Below the pieces are notes generated by a model that worked only from the letters and a program-made list of their open reading frames with translations, was not told the DNA's origin and did no database searches. A program made the position numbers and the translations under genes. From assembly GCF_022024115.1 (NCBI RefSeq), contig NZ_CP091792.1:3348001-3412000 (forward strand): DNA of 64,000 nucleotides, in the 5' to 3' direction. Positions 46,101 to 53,267 of this stretch are shown one piece after another (position 1 is the first letter of the stretch; each line of letters starts with the position of its first letter). The DNA comes from Prevotella communis. Lineage in GTDB: Bacteria; Bacteroidota; Bacteroidia; Bacteroidales; Bacteroidaceae.

Positions 46101-46970
46101 GAGGTAACAGAGAACGGAGAGTTGAAAACGGAGAACGGAGAACGGAGAACGGAGAGGTATGATTACACTCAGGACGGACATTCTAATCAGACCTCTCAGT
46201 CCTCAACTCCCAGCTCTCAACTTCCCCGTCTCCTCATCGTCGACGATTCCGAGGATATGCTGGAATTCCTCAGCAGCAGTTTCAGTCAGCAGTATCAGGT
46301 CACGACAGCCCACGATGGTATTGAAGCACTCGACCTGCTGTCCAAACATGAATACGACCTCATTATCAGCGACTGGATGATGCCCCGTATGGATGGTGCA
46401 ACCTTCTGCAAACAGGTACGTAGCAATCCCCTTACCAGTCATATCCCCCTCATTATGCTCACGGCCAAGACCGACGAACAGTCGAAGGTGGAAGGAATGG
46501 ACGTCGGTGCTGATGCCTACATCGAGAAACCCTTCTCGCTGCAGTATCTTGAGGCCTGCATCCGCAATATCATTGCCATGCGCAGAAAACTCATTGAGAA
46601 GTTCTCCAGTGAACCCACAGCCCCTATCACCGAGATTGCCAGCAACCCCACCGATGATAAATTCCTGAAGCAGATGACCCAGATTATCGAGGAGAATATT
46701 GCCAATAGCGACTTGTCGGTGAACCTCCTGGCCGAACAGCTTGGCATCAGTCGCAGCGGTCTCTTCGCCAAGATAAAGACCCTGGCAGATGTTACGCCCA
46801 ACGAGATGATACAGATCATACGTCTGAAGCGGGCAGCCCAACTGCTCCAGGAAGGTAAATACCTGGTCAGCGAGGTGGGTTATATGGTAGGTTTCTCAAA
46901 TCCCTCCTACTTCACCAAGTGCTTCCAGAAGCAATTTGGCATCAAACCAGGCGACTATATCAAAAAATAG
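43119..46970 (+). CDS. Hybrid two-component system regulator (HTCS)
   Basis: 1283-aa one-protein signalling system of Bacteroidetes glycan loci. Signal peptide or anchor (PFVLVFILCSLTNSWGG), periplasmic two-propeller sensor built of about a dozen WxGT-type repeats (about 30-660), Y_Y_Y domain (about 668-726), transmembrane helix (about 731-755), histidine kinase with phospho-acceptor His791 in VAHEIRTPVSL and ATP-binding GTGIGLNIVKHI, a Lys/Glu/Ser-rich linker (about 996-1036), receiver domain with Asp1085 in LIISDWMMP, and AraC-type DNA-binding domain (about 1185-1283). Start chosen at 43119, below the promoter. Divergent from the DUF4859-zincin-GH43 operon, its likely target. The linker is encoded by a 7-bp tandem repeat. 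Confidence 0.93.
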   Translation: MKPMLRKLPFVLVFILCSLTNSWGGNDFQYRHIGMEDGLTSNTVRHITQDKYGYIWFGTDNGLCRYDGIKVQPYRIAENKSNQYITALLPIDEGLLVGTEGGVFLLRYDTDGFERLPINIHSAVTSLSLDKEGNLWMSTNQQGIWCYAINSDKKEVRHYDFLQTNGYVSQVFADNANQIWAVTNWGSYGVSRLNRLHAKFERISFNSPVPYNSLCMLQTHDGRLWLGTWQNGLMLMHNDGHLEQMLPEGSATHIHTLFERPDNTICIGCDDGLICFNPNTRQWNRLWQQQSQRDRFVYAITNDNEGGLWIGTFYGGVNYVSPIGKRFDSFTTDNGLRGNVISRFCEDHEGNVWVASDDGGIMCYSPKQQAFIDYPHQDELSTVNAHALALKGSDLWIGTYTRGVYVLNTTTGQLRHYDYNQLRDASSYAICHDSKGRTWVATMEGFNLYLPEADNFQHIGSTNALAIDIDEDDKHRIWLSTQGAGMWCYSPDSKEFKQYLHDEDDKYSLPSNQVNCTMIDASGRLWIGTLEGLCYYDIAKKQFNRVELSVETGNVMSIIEDQGALWLSTERGIVKYEPQNLNPKSAVSDLNCQRFTRHDGLVCEQFQPNAGIKTSDGRIFFGAVNGFNAFFPYQIKANRTIPPVYITAQEAHNQMIFSFVALSYCSPEKNQYAYMLEGYDKEWNYVGNQTRATYANLPAGTYTFRVKATNNDGIWSDKEATITIVVPPPFWWTWYAKLFYLLLIGFIIWYYVHVRLKRAEKRHKYEMQRLQEQKEKEAREARLNFFTMVAHEIRTPVSLIIGPLEKMKTDNEELRIIDRNAHRLLELVNQLLDFRKAEQHMIVSDFKPRNINALLHAVCERFEPTFLQNGRQFKVNYPDEHFTAIVDGEAITKVVSNLLTNANKYSKKNVTVSCVVEPDEEHFRLIVSDDGVGIREEDRQRIFEPFFQAQDNKPGTGIGLNIVKHIVDLHHGTISVDSEVGQGSTFTICLPVSQEVTENGELKTENGERRTERYDYTQDGHSNQTSQSSTPSSQLPRLLIVDDSEDMLEFLSSSFSQQYQVTTAHDGIEALDLLSKHEYDLIISDWMMPRMDGATFCKQVRSNPLTSHIPLIMLTAKTDEQSKVEGMDVGADAYIEKPFSLQYLEACIRNIIAMRRKLIEKFSSEPTAPITEIASNPTDDKFLKQMTQIIEENIANSDLSVNLLAEQLGISRSGLFAKIKTLADVTPNEMIQIIRLKRAAQLLQEGKYLVSEVGYMVGFSNPSYFTKCFQKQFGIKPGDYIKK
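46113..46154 (+). repeat. AACGGAG heptanucleotide repeat inside HTCS linker
   Basis: Four uninterrupted AACGGAG units (46127-46154) plus a separated fifth (46113-46119). The unit is not a multiple of three, so gain or loss of one copy would shift frame between the kinase and receiver domains. Confidence 0.9.
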
Positions 46971-46973
46971 TTG

Positions 46974-46981
46974 TACCTTTG
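46974..46981 (+). promoter_or_regulatory. -7 box of M28 peptidase gene
   Basis: TACCTTTG just 3 nt after the HTCS stop codon, 24 nt before the ATG at 47006. Confidence 0.65.
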
Positions 46982-47005
46982 CAGAAACTTTTTTGAACAG
47001 GAAAA

Positions 47006-47989
47006 ATGAAACAAGTATATATACTTATGGCCGTAGCCATGCTGCTGACTGCCTGTGGAGGCGGAAAGAAAACGATGTCAGAAACAGAAAAGCCCGTAGG
47101 ACCGCAGTTCTCTGCCGACTCCGCTTATACCTTCTGTCAGCAGCAATGCGACTTCGGTCCTCGCACAATGAACAGTGAGGCTCACGAACAGTGTGGGCAA
47201 TGGATTGTTGAGAAGTTCCAGGGCTACGGCATGGATGTGACTGAACAGCGAGCCACACTTAAAGGTTTCGACGGCACTCCCCTTCAGAGCAATAATATCA
47301 TTGCACGCTATCAGCCAGAAAAAGAGCAGCGTATCATGCTCTGTGCCCACTGGGACAGTCGTCCCTGGGCTGACAACGACCCAGACGAGGCCAACCATAC
47401 AAAACCTGTGATGGCTGCTAATGATGGCGCCAGCGGTGTTGGCGTGATGTTAGAGATAGCCCGTCTGCTTCAGGCAGACACCTGTCAGTTGCCCATAGGC
47501 ATCGATTTTGTATGCTTTGACGCTGAGGACTGGGGCAGTCACGACGACAACGACTCTTGGGCGCTGGGCGCACAATACTGGTCAAAACAATTTAAATCTC
47601 AAACCTCAAATCTCAAACCTCAAACCTACCGCTATGGCATCCTCCTTGACATGGTAGGCGGGCAAGGTGCCCGTTTCTATCAGGAAGGCTATTCGAAGTA
47701 TTATGCCAACCACGTGGTGAAGCGTGTATGGAAGGCAGCAGCTATCGCAGGCTTCAGCAGTTATTTCCCACAGGAAGACGGTGGCGGCATTACCGATGAC
47801 CACGTACCCGTGAATGAAGTGGCAAAGATTCCCTGCATTGATATCATCAACTACTACCCCGACTGCGAAGAGAGTAGCTTTGGCCCCACATGGCATACCG
47901 TTATCGACGATATGGACCACCTGGACCGCAACACGCTCAAAGCCGTCGGTCAAACCCTGATACAAGTACTTTACACGGAAAAAGACTAA
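47006..47989 (+). CDS. M28 family lipoprotein peptidase (glutaminyl cyclase-like)
   Basis: 327-aa lipoprotein (lipobox LTAC, Cys about 16) of the M28 zinc fold. Bacteroidetes members are annotated as M28 peptidases or glutaminyl-peptide cyclotransferases. Zinc ligands are apparent in CAHWDSRPWAD (His, Asp), AANDGASGVG (Asp), DFVCFDAEDWG (Asp/Glu) and near the end FGPTWHTVIDD (His). The segment QTSNLKPQT (about 197-206), encoded by a TCAAACC-type 7-bp repeat, is an unusual insert between strands. Cell-envelope enzyme; exact activity (aminopeptidase or cyclase) cannot be separated here. Own promoter. Confidence 0.85.
   Translation: MKQVYILMAVAMLLTACGGGKKTMSETEKPVGPQFSADSAYTFCQQQCDFGPRTMNSEAHEQCGQWIVEKFQGYGMDVTEQRATLKGFDGTPLQSNNIIARYQPEKEQRIMLCAHWDSRPWADNDPDEANHTKPVMAANDGASGVGVMLEIARLLQADTCQLPIGIDFVCFDAEDWGSHDDNDSWALGAQYWSKQFKSQTSNLKPQTYRYGILLDMVGGQGARFYQEGYSKYYANHVVKRVWKAAAIAGFSSYFPQEDGGGITDDHVPVNEVAKIPCIDIINYYPDCEESSFGPTWHTVIDDMDHLDRNTLKAVGQTLIQVLYTEKD
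47591..47627 (+). repeat. TCAAACC/TCAAATC repeat inside M28 gene
   Basis: About four 7-8 bp units (AAATCTCAAACC, then CTCAAATCTCAAACC, then CTCAAACC) in frame, coding KSQTSNLKPQT. Near-identical text in reverse orientation encodes the linker of the GH43 protein (37145-37180). Confidence 0.8.
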
Positions 47990-47990
47990 C

Positions 47991-48030
47991 GTCTTAACTC
48001 CTTTAACTCCTTGACTCCTTTAACTCCTCA
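47991..48030. repeat. TTAACTCCT low-complexity repeat between convergent genes
   Basis: About four 9-bp units (AACTCCTTT, AACTCCTTG, ACTCCTTTA, ACTCCTC) fill the gap between the M28 and DUF4294 genes. A related GTTAAGGAGTTAAG lies at 17589-17602. No terminator hairpin visible. Confidence 0.75.
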
Positions 48031-48035
48031 AGATC

Positions 48036-48635
48036 TTATAGTTGACCGGCCTCAACCATCAGTACCACGCGCTCTGTCAGGCGGTCGGTACCCTCTGCGT
48101 CATACCCTTTTTTCAATGAGGCACCAAACATCCAGGCAAATGCCTGCCACATGCCTGAGCGCACAGGACCGATAAAAGCCTGCATCGCCTCATAAGCCGT
48201 AGAGTGGCACTCACGGTCCACAAGCTTAATCAGCAACTTACCCTGTGAGAACGTCAGTTTCTTCATCTGGGGCTTATACTGCTTCACCACCGACTGTTCC
48301 ACGCGTTTCAGGTGTGCCTTGCGCTCCTCTGGTGGCAATGTCTCTGTAAACTCAGCCGTCTCAATAATAATCTGACGCGCCTGTTTGGCTAAGGGCAGCA
48401 CCTTCTTTACATTCTTCACCAGTCGTAGATATGCCTGTTGCTGACGCTTGCTCTTAAACGTCAGTTCGGGATACACATAGACATTCGACATTTCCATATA
48501 TTGTATGGAATCGCCATCCACCAGCGTCTTGCCCACCTTCACCGAAGGCACAAACGTCGGCTCACCTATCTCATCCTGTGCCGAGGCCGTCAGCCCCACC
48601 AAGATGCCCGTCAACAGTATCGTGATGCGTTTCAT
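48036..48635 (-). CDS. DUF4294 protein
   Basis: 199-aa exported protein of the Bacteroidetes DUF4294 family; function unknown. Signal peptide ends in TASAQ (about residue 20). Conserved features include the YVYPELTFKSKRQQQAYLRL segment and a basic helical C-terminal half. The ATG at 48635 is fixed by the signal peptide; the upstream ATG at 48674 is on the far side of the promoter. The -7 box TAATTTTG ends 5 nt before the ATG. Confidence 0.75.
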   Translation of the reverse strand: MKRITILLTGILVGLTASAQDEIGEPTFVPSVKVGKTLVDGDSIQYMEMSNVYVYPELTFKSKRQQQAYLRLVKNVKKVLPLAKQARQIIIETAEFTETLPPEERKAHLKRVEQSVVKQYKPQMKKLTFSQGKLLIKLVDRECHSTAYEAMQAFIGPVRSGMWQAFAWMFGASLKKGYDAEGTDRLTERVVLMVEAGQL

Positions 48636-48640
48636 GCCTG

Positions 48641-48648
48641 CAAAATTA
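48641..48648 (-). promoter_or_regulatory. -7 box for DUF4294 gene, near-leaderless
   Basis: TAATTTTG on the minus strand, only 5 nt before the ATG at 48635. Confidence 0.6.
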
Positions 48649-48692
48649 CTATATATAAATGAATAACAAGTCAAAAATTAAGAATTATTATG

Positions 48693-48700
48693 TACCTTTG
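48693..48700 (+). promoter_or_regulatory. -7 box for HhH/barrel gene, near-leaderless
   Basis: TACCTTTG on the plus strand, only 5 nt before the ATG at 48706. Confidence 0.65.
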
Positions 48701-48705
48701 CACCT

Positions 48706-50706
48706 ATGAAACAATGTTGCCTCGTTATTTTGATGATTTGGAGTATCACAGTCTCTGCCCAACAAGAGCGAACATGGGAGGACGTATGGCAGGAGACGAT
48801 GACACCAGAAGATATGGAAGACATGGATGAGGCATGGGAGGATTACCACGGATATCTGCAGCAACTGGCCGACCATCCCATAGACCTGAACCATACAAGT
48901 CGCGAGGACCTGGAGCAACTGCCGTTTCTATCTTTCCAACAGGTGATGGACATCATTGAGTATCTGGACAGGTACGGACCGATGCGCTCGCTGAACGAGT
49001 TGAAGATGATTGGTTCGCTCGACTATCAGCAGATTGCCCTGTTGCCTTTTTTCACCTATGTGGGCGAAGTATCCAGGGAGCAACCCCACTTTCCCTCCTT
49101 TCATAACATCATGAAATACGGCAAACACACGGTGATGGCCACAGGCCATGTTCCCTTCTACGAACGAAAGGGCGACCGAAACGGCTATCTGGGATACCGC
49201 TATCGTCACTCTTTGCGCTATGAGTTTCACTATAGTTCCTACGTCAAGGCTGGCATCATTGGCGCACAGGATGCCGGTGAGCCCTTCCTTGCCAACCAGA
49301 ACAGCATGGGCTATGACACCTATTCCTATTACCTTCAACTGAAGAAACTGGGTATCCTAGAGAATGCTGTCGTAGGAAAATACAAGATGGGAGCAGGTAT
49401 GGGACTGATACTCAGCACGAGTTTTAAGTTGGGTAAGCTGACCACGCTACAGAACATGGGCCGACAGCCCAACACACTCAGGGCACATGGTTCACGTTCG
49501 GAAGCCGACTATTTCCAAGGGGCTGCAGCCGTCGTCAGACTTTGCAAGCCACTGACACTCACCACCTTTGTCTCCTCTCGTCCTATCGACGCCACACTAA
49601 ATGACGACGGCTCAGCAAAAACGCTGATTACCAGTGGCTATCACCGTTCGAAGGATGAGATGAAAAAGAAATACAACACCCATCTGTCGGCCTACGGCGG
49701 CAGCATCAGTTATCGACTAAACGGACTGCATTTCGGGGCGAATGCCGTCTATTCAACTATTGACCGCACCCTGCGTCCCAAAACCTCGGAAACCTATCGC
49801 CGCTATTATCCCCAGGGCGACAACTTCCTGAATGCCAGTGTGGACTACGGTTACCTGCACTATCGCTTTTCCATCAACGGCGAGACAGCCATCAACAAGG
49901 ACGGCGCCCTCGCCACCGTCAACGCCCTGACCTTCCGGTCATCAGGCGACCTGAGCCTCATAGCCATCCAGCGTTTCTACAGCTATCGGTACAATGGTCT
50001 GTATGCCCACGGTTTTGGCAACACCACACGCACACAAAACGAGAGTGGCCTGTACCTGGGAATCACGTGTGCCCCTCTCACCCATCTGGTCCTGCAGGGA
50101 TATATAGACTACGCCTATTCCCCCTGGCCCCGCTATCAGGTATCACAGGACTCACATACGTGGGATATGCTGTTGCAAGGCACATGGCAGTGGCTGGACT
50201 GGACCGTTCAGGCACGTCATCGCACCCGTCTGCAACAGAAAGACGGCAGCGACAAAAACAGTCTGATACCCTGCAACGAGCACCGCACCCGACTCAGCAT
50301 CACCTATTCCTCAGAAGCCGGTTGGACGTCTAAGACACAGGCCGACTATGTCTATTCGGTATATAAAGAGATGTCGCAAGGTTGGATGATCAGTCAGCAG
50401 ACAGGCTATCAGCAGGCCAACTGGCAAGCCAGTCTGTCGCTAGGCTATTTCGATACCGACAGTTACGCGGCGCGTATCTATCTCTACGAACGACAGTTGC
50501 AGCACGAGTTCACCTTCCCGTCCTTCTATGGCAACGGTCTGCGACTGGCTCTCTATGCACACGTCAGCCTCAACGACCATCTTCGATTAGCCACCCGACT
50601 GGGCTACACCAACTATTTCGACCGTTCATCCATCGGCACCAGCCTGCAGAAAATCGCACAATCACACACCACCGACCTGGACATCCAACTGCGTTGGAAG
50701 TTCTGA
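48706..50706 (+). CDS. Helix-hairpin-helix protein with outer-membrane barrel-like domain
   Basis: 666-aa exported protein. Signal peptide ends in TVSAQQ (about residue 19). A ComEA-type helix-hairpin-helix region follows (about 58-115): PIDLNHTSREDLEQLPFL, then LNELKMIGSLDYQQIALL. From about residue 130 to the end, alternating beta strands with aromatic ends resemble an outer-membrane beta-barrel, and the last residue is Phe (DIQLRWKF) as expected for BAM-inserted proteins. DNA-uptake or DNA-binding has been suggested for such proteins but is unproven. The signal peptide fixes the start at 48706, 5 nt after the -7 box. Strong terminator downstream. Confidence 0.8.
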   Translation: MKQCCLVILMIWSITVSAQQERTWEDVWQETMTPEDMEDMDEAWEDYHGYLQQLADHPIDLNHTSREDLEQLPFLSFQQVMDIIEYLDRYGPMRSLNELKMIGSLDYQQIALLPFFTYVGEVSREQPHFPSFHNIMKYGKHTVMATGHVPFYERKGDRNGYLGYRYRHSLRYEFHYSSYVKAGIIGAQDAGEPFLANQNSMGYDTYSYYLQLKKLGILENAVVGKYKMGAGMGLILSTSFKLGKLTTLQNMGRQPNTLRAHGSRSEADYFQGAAAVVRLCKPLTLTTFVSSRPIDATLNDDGSAKTLITSGYHRSKDEMKKKYNTHLSAYGGSISYRLNGLHFGANAVYSTIDRTLRPKTSETYRRYYPQGDNFLNASVDYGYLHYRFSINGETAINKDGALATVNALTFRSSGDLSLIAIQRFYSYRYNGLYAHGFGNTTRTQNESGLYLGITCAPLTHLVLQGYIDYAYSPWPRYQVSQDSHTWDMLLQGTWQWLDWTVQARHRTRLQQKDGSDKNSLIPCNEHRTRLSITYSSEAGWTSKTQADYVYSVYKEMSQGWMISQQTGYQQANWQASLSLGYFDTDSYAARIYLYERQLQHEFTFPSFYGNGLRLALYAHVSLNDHLRLATRLGYTNYFDRSSIGTSLQKIAQSHTTDLDIQLRWKF

Positions 50707-50730
50707 TTATCGCTTATAGTATATCACAAA

Positions 50731-50775
50731 ACAGGTGGCGACTATCCCAAAACAGGATAATCGCCACCTTTTTTT
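50731..50775 (+). terminator. Rho-independent terminator
   Basis: AGGTGGCGA / TCGCCACCT stem, loop with a smaller CTATCC/GGATAA pairing, then seven Ts. Serves the HhH/barrel gene. Confidence 0.9.
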
Positions 50776-50813
50776 CAAATAACCCTCACATGCCGACTCA
50801 AATAAACTCGTGC

Positions 50814-51158
50814 TCAGAAAACTGCAGCGACACGACGAATATGCTTTAGCTTCTCCATAAACGACTCGTTGCGCTCGGCCATCAGCATGTCATATTCGTT
50901 CTGCATAGCCAAAAGTGGAGCTGCGTCAACGTCCAATGCAGCCTCCATCATCATTGCCAATTCGTGGTTGAGTGCACGCTTGCCATTCAGTACCTCATTC
51001 AATGCAGAATAAGAGATACCCATCTTCTTAGCCAGTCCACGCTGAGAAATTCCACGAAACTCCAATTCGTCCTTCAACACCTCACCAGGGTGCGTAGGCT
51101 TGTAAGGCTTCAAATTGTTGGCTATCATCATTGGGTCTTTACCTTTTACTGTAATCAT
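50814..51158 (-). CDS. higA: HigA-type antitoxin (XRE HTH)
   Basis: 114-aa antitoxin of a HigBA module. It starts with the HigA signature KPTHPGEVLKDELEFRGISQ, which opens an XRE helix-turn-helix (about 25-75: RGLAKKMGISYSALNEVLNG), followed by a C-terminal helix. It binds the partner toxin and normally autorepresses the operon. It lies 12 nt downstream of the toxin gene; toxin-first order is typical of hig modules. Confidence 0.9.
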   Translation of the reverse strand: MITVKGKDPMMIANNLKPYKPTHPGEVLKDELEFRGISQRGLAKKMGISYSALNEVLNGKRALNHELAMMMEAALDVDAAPLLAMQNEYDMLMAERNESFMEKLKHIRRVAAVF

Positions 51159-51170
51159 GTTTCTACCCTC

Positions 51171-51494
51171 CTATTTCTTTTTATAGTGATTCGACAACTC
51201 TGTTATATTACAAATGGTAGCAATCTGCTTGCCATCCTCCATTTCTTCTATGAACTCTATCCGATATTGGTCGTTCACCTTTACAGATGATATACCTTTC
51301 TTGTCACCAACCAGCTTCTCGTAGTGAAGAGAACCGTATTTCGTTAGTCCGAGTACATTCTCCTGCTGTTTCATTAAGTTGACCACCTTTATATACTTGT
51401 CGACAATCTGAGGCTGAAACCGATGCTTTTTATCATTGGCTTTGCCCTGCGTATAGAGTTCCTCTAGATATGTTTCTTCGAATGTTACTATCAT
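51171..51494 (-). CDS. higB: HigB/RelE-superfamily toxin
   Basis: 107-aa RelE-superfamily toxin, a ribosome-dependent mRNA endonuclease in characterised relatives. Matches: RFQPQIVDKYIKVVNLM in the helical part, YGSLHYEKLVGDKKG and the core strands SSVKVNDQYRIEFIEE. It is the first gene of the pair, with -7 box TATCTTTG (51502-51509) ending 7 nt before the ATG. Confidence 0.88.
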   Translation of the reverse strand: MIVTFEETYLEELYTQGKANDKKHRFQPQIVDKYIKVVNLMKQQENVLGLTKYGSLHYEKLVGDKKGISSVKVNDQYRIEFIEEMEDGKQIATICNITELSNHYKKK

Positions 51495-51501
51495 TTGCGT
51501 G

Positions 51502-51509
51502 CAAAGATA
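51502..51509 (-). promoter_or_regulatory. higBA -7 box
   Basis: TATCTTTG on the minus strand; leader of only about 4 nt. Expected operator region for HigA autorepression. Confidence 0.6.
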
Positions 51510-51572
51510 TATAAAATTCTCGATGTTCGCAAATTTAAGAACACTTTTTTTATATTTGATTGATGGAGATTA

Positions 51573-51745
51573 GGGGGACAGCCCGTCCCGTTGATCTCAG
51601 CATACACCCCACCCAATCTCAGAAAAGGCCTTTATATAAAAGGAGAACGGAGGGGTTAGTGTTGTGCTAACAGTAACCCCAACACTACACCTAACACTAA
51701 CCCCAACGCAACCCCAGCACTATACTCATTCCTAGCCCCTTCTGA
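51573..51745 (+). repeat. Dispersed repeat copy 2 with GGGAC/GTCCC junction motif
   Basis: Starts with GGGGGACAGCCCGTCCCG then TTGATCTCAG and continues with the element seen at 12775 and 55715; 51591-51695 is almost identical to 55714-55819. It ends in CCCCAACACT-type units and TCTGAGGGCATCTTAAG, close to the 3' end of the next gene. Confidence 0.9.
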
Positions 51746-51752
51746 GGGCATC

Positions 51753-52250
51753 TTAAGCTTCAGGTACTTCATAATCTCCCATCATACGTCGCAATATTTC
51801 GGCATATTCTGTCTGGTTTTCGTCCTCCCAGATTTCTTCCTCACGGCGTTTAACCAGTTCAAACTCGTAATCGTTGCGTATCTTGCCTCGTTTGATAATC
51901 TTTTGGATGATTTCTGTCTCCTTGTCCTTCTCATCTGCTATGTTATGCCCAAACTTCTCTTTCAGTAATTGGTTTAGGTCATCCATTTGCTTCGGGGACA
52001 ACATTTCTTCTCCGACCAAGATATTCATTTCCTTATATAAAGCCTTCATCTTTCTAAGGTTATGAGTCTTGTCGATATTGCCTATAACTTCCATTACGCC
52101 ATATTTGCCATATACCAAATTTGAAAACTCGGAGTTCATGGATAATAAAAAATCGCAAATGGTTACACACCATTGTCTTAGAACTGAATAATCAGAATCC
52201 TTTTTAAGATCAGGGGGATAGGTCTTTGATTTCTTCAAATTTATTTCCAT
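51753..52250 (-). CDS. Hypothetical protein
   Basis: 165-aa soluble, charged protein; no signal peptide or membrane segment. I do not recognise a named family. The middle part (LSPKQMDDLNQLLKEKFG) and the C-terminal RGKIRNDYEFELVKRREEEI, with a nearby acidic stretch, are helical. First of five small minus-strand genes in an AT-rich accessory tract; by context it could be an orphan immunity or defence-type protein, but nothing in the sequence proves this. Confidence 0.6.
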   Translation of the reverse strand: MEINLKKSKTYPPDLKKDSDYSVLRQWCVTICDFLLSMNSEFSNLVYGKYGVMEVIGNIDKTHNLRKMKALYKEMNILVGEEMLSPKQMDDLNQLLKEKFGHNIADEKDKETEIIQKIIKRGKIRNDYEFELVKRREEEIWEDENQTEYAEILRRMMGDYEVPEA

Positions 52251-52342
52251 ACATTTATTGTTTTGTCAACTTATATATAACAGAGTATGTCAGTCCGCTA
52301 ACGCGTGACATTTGTCGAGGACCAATGCGGATTTCTTGCATA

Positions 52343-52400
52343 ATATAACGGAGAGAAGAGGCGTTTATTATAAAAAATCAAAGATCTGTCCCGTTGATCT
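52343..52400 (-). repeat. Intercistronic repeat, copy A
   Basis: About 58 bp matching 53920-53976 (core TTTATTATAAAAAATCAAAG, then TGTCCCG.TGATCT). On the minus strand it reads GATCAACGGGACAG...ATAATAAA...GTTATAT and follows the gene at 52485. The rest of 52251-52484 is AT-rich, with an ATATAACAGAG echo at 52274. Confidence 0.85.
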
Positions 52401-52484
52401 GCAGCTCTGTCTGCAGAGCCTTCTTCAGAAATCGTTTTGCCTTCGCGAATTCTTTATTTTTTATTAGTGTAACAAGTTCTTTCA

Positions 52485-53180
52485 TCACTTCTTTTTAAAG
52501 AGTTGTCTCAATATTTCACTAAGTCCTTTGCTTTTCTTTTCAGGAACAAGTTGCTCTGTGATATATTCAGAAAAATAGTCTTTATACTCTAGCACGACTG
52601 GAGACATACGCTTAAAGCAAAACGTTTCGTAGTCTGAGAATCTGTTATCATAGTCACACCATTTGCCCCACATCCCGCTATCTCCAAGGACATAATAATT
52701 ATGGTTTGGCATATTGAAAAGCACATCAGTTATATAGCCACCCTTTGATATTTCTTCCCATGATTTACCGACTGGAATTTTTATTTTAAATGCTACCTCT
52801 GGATCTTTTTCGCAACTCTCCTCTTCTACAATAAAAATGTTTTTATCTCCATATTCCATGCAGACTTTCATAATGAGTTCATAACTCTCTTTCCAGAACA
52901 ATGGTGAAGAATTGTATGAGAAATATTCAAATCCATCTTCAAACATCTCATCCAATGTCATAGATTCAATACTAAAAGTCCTTTCAGAAGGAAAACAGAA
53001 TACAGTCTGCATCACAGGAGCACAATGGTCCTTGTACTCAGAATCACTCATTGCATAATGGCGCAAAAAGTCCAAAGCCTGAAGCCTTAAAACATTCTCA
53101 TCAACAATTTGGGAATCAATGCCCCAAAATTCGTGATAGAAAGATTCACTATAATAATCCAAACATTTCTCGATATTCAT
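52485..53180 (-). CDS. Hypothetical protein
   Basis: 231-aa soluble acidic protein without signal peptide; no family recognised. Features: aromatic-rich N-terminus (MNIEKCLDYYSESFYHEFWG), central FSYNSSPLFWKESYELIMKV and a Lys-rich tail (EKKSKGLSEILRQLFKKK). The frame extends to 53249, but the extra residues are encoded by the repeated junction motif GTCCCCATGGCA (53195-53206 complement), which also occurs outside genes, so I place the start at ATG 53180. Immunity-type role possible from context only. Confidence 0.6.
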   Translation of the reverse strand: MNIEKCLDYYSESFYHEFWGIDSQIVDENVLRLQALDFLRHYAMSDSEYKDHCAPVMQTVFCFPSERTFSIESMTLDEMFEDGFEYFSYNSSPLFWKESYELIMKVCMEYGDKNIFIVEEESCEKDPEVAFKIKIPVGKSWEEISKGGYITDVLFNMPNHNYYVLGDSGMWGKWCDYDNRFSDYETFCFKRMSPVVLEYKDYFSEYITEQLVPEKKSKGLSEILRQLFKKK

Positions 53181-53267
53181 TTGCTTATTTAGAGTGCCAT
53201 GGGGACAGGTTATTGATCCGCTCGATGAATCAAAACTTTGATCCTCCAAGATGATACTACTATTCAG

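Noticed and set aside
26111..46970. Calling the glycan locus a classical polysaccharide utilisation locus
   Set aside because: No SusC-like TonB-dependent transporter or SusD-like lipoprotein is present in the window, so the term is not supported.
53181..53249. N-terminal extension of the 231-aa hypothetical protein
   Set aside because: The extra residues are encoded by the GTCCCCATGGCA junction repeat that is non-coding at other sites; ATG 53180 is the better start.
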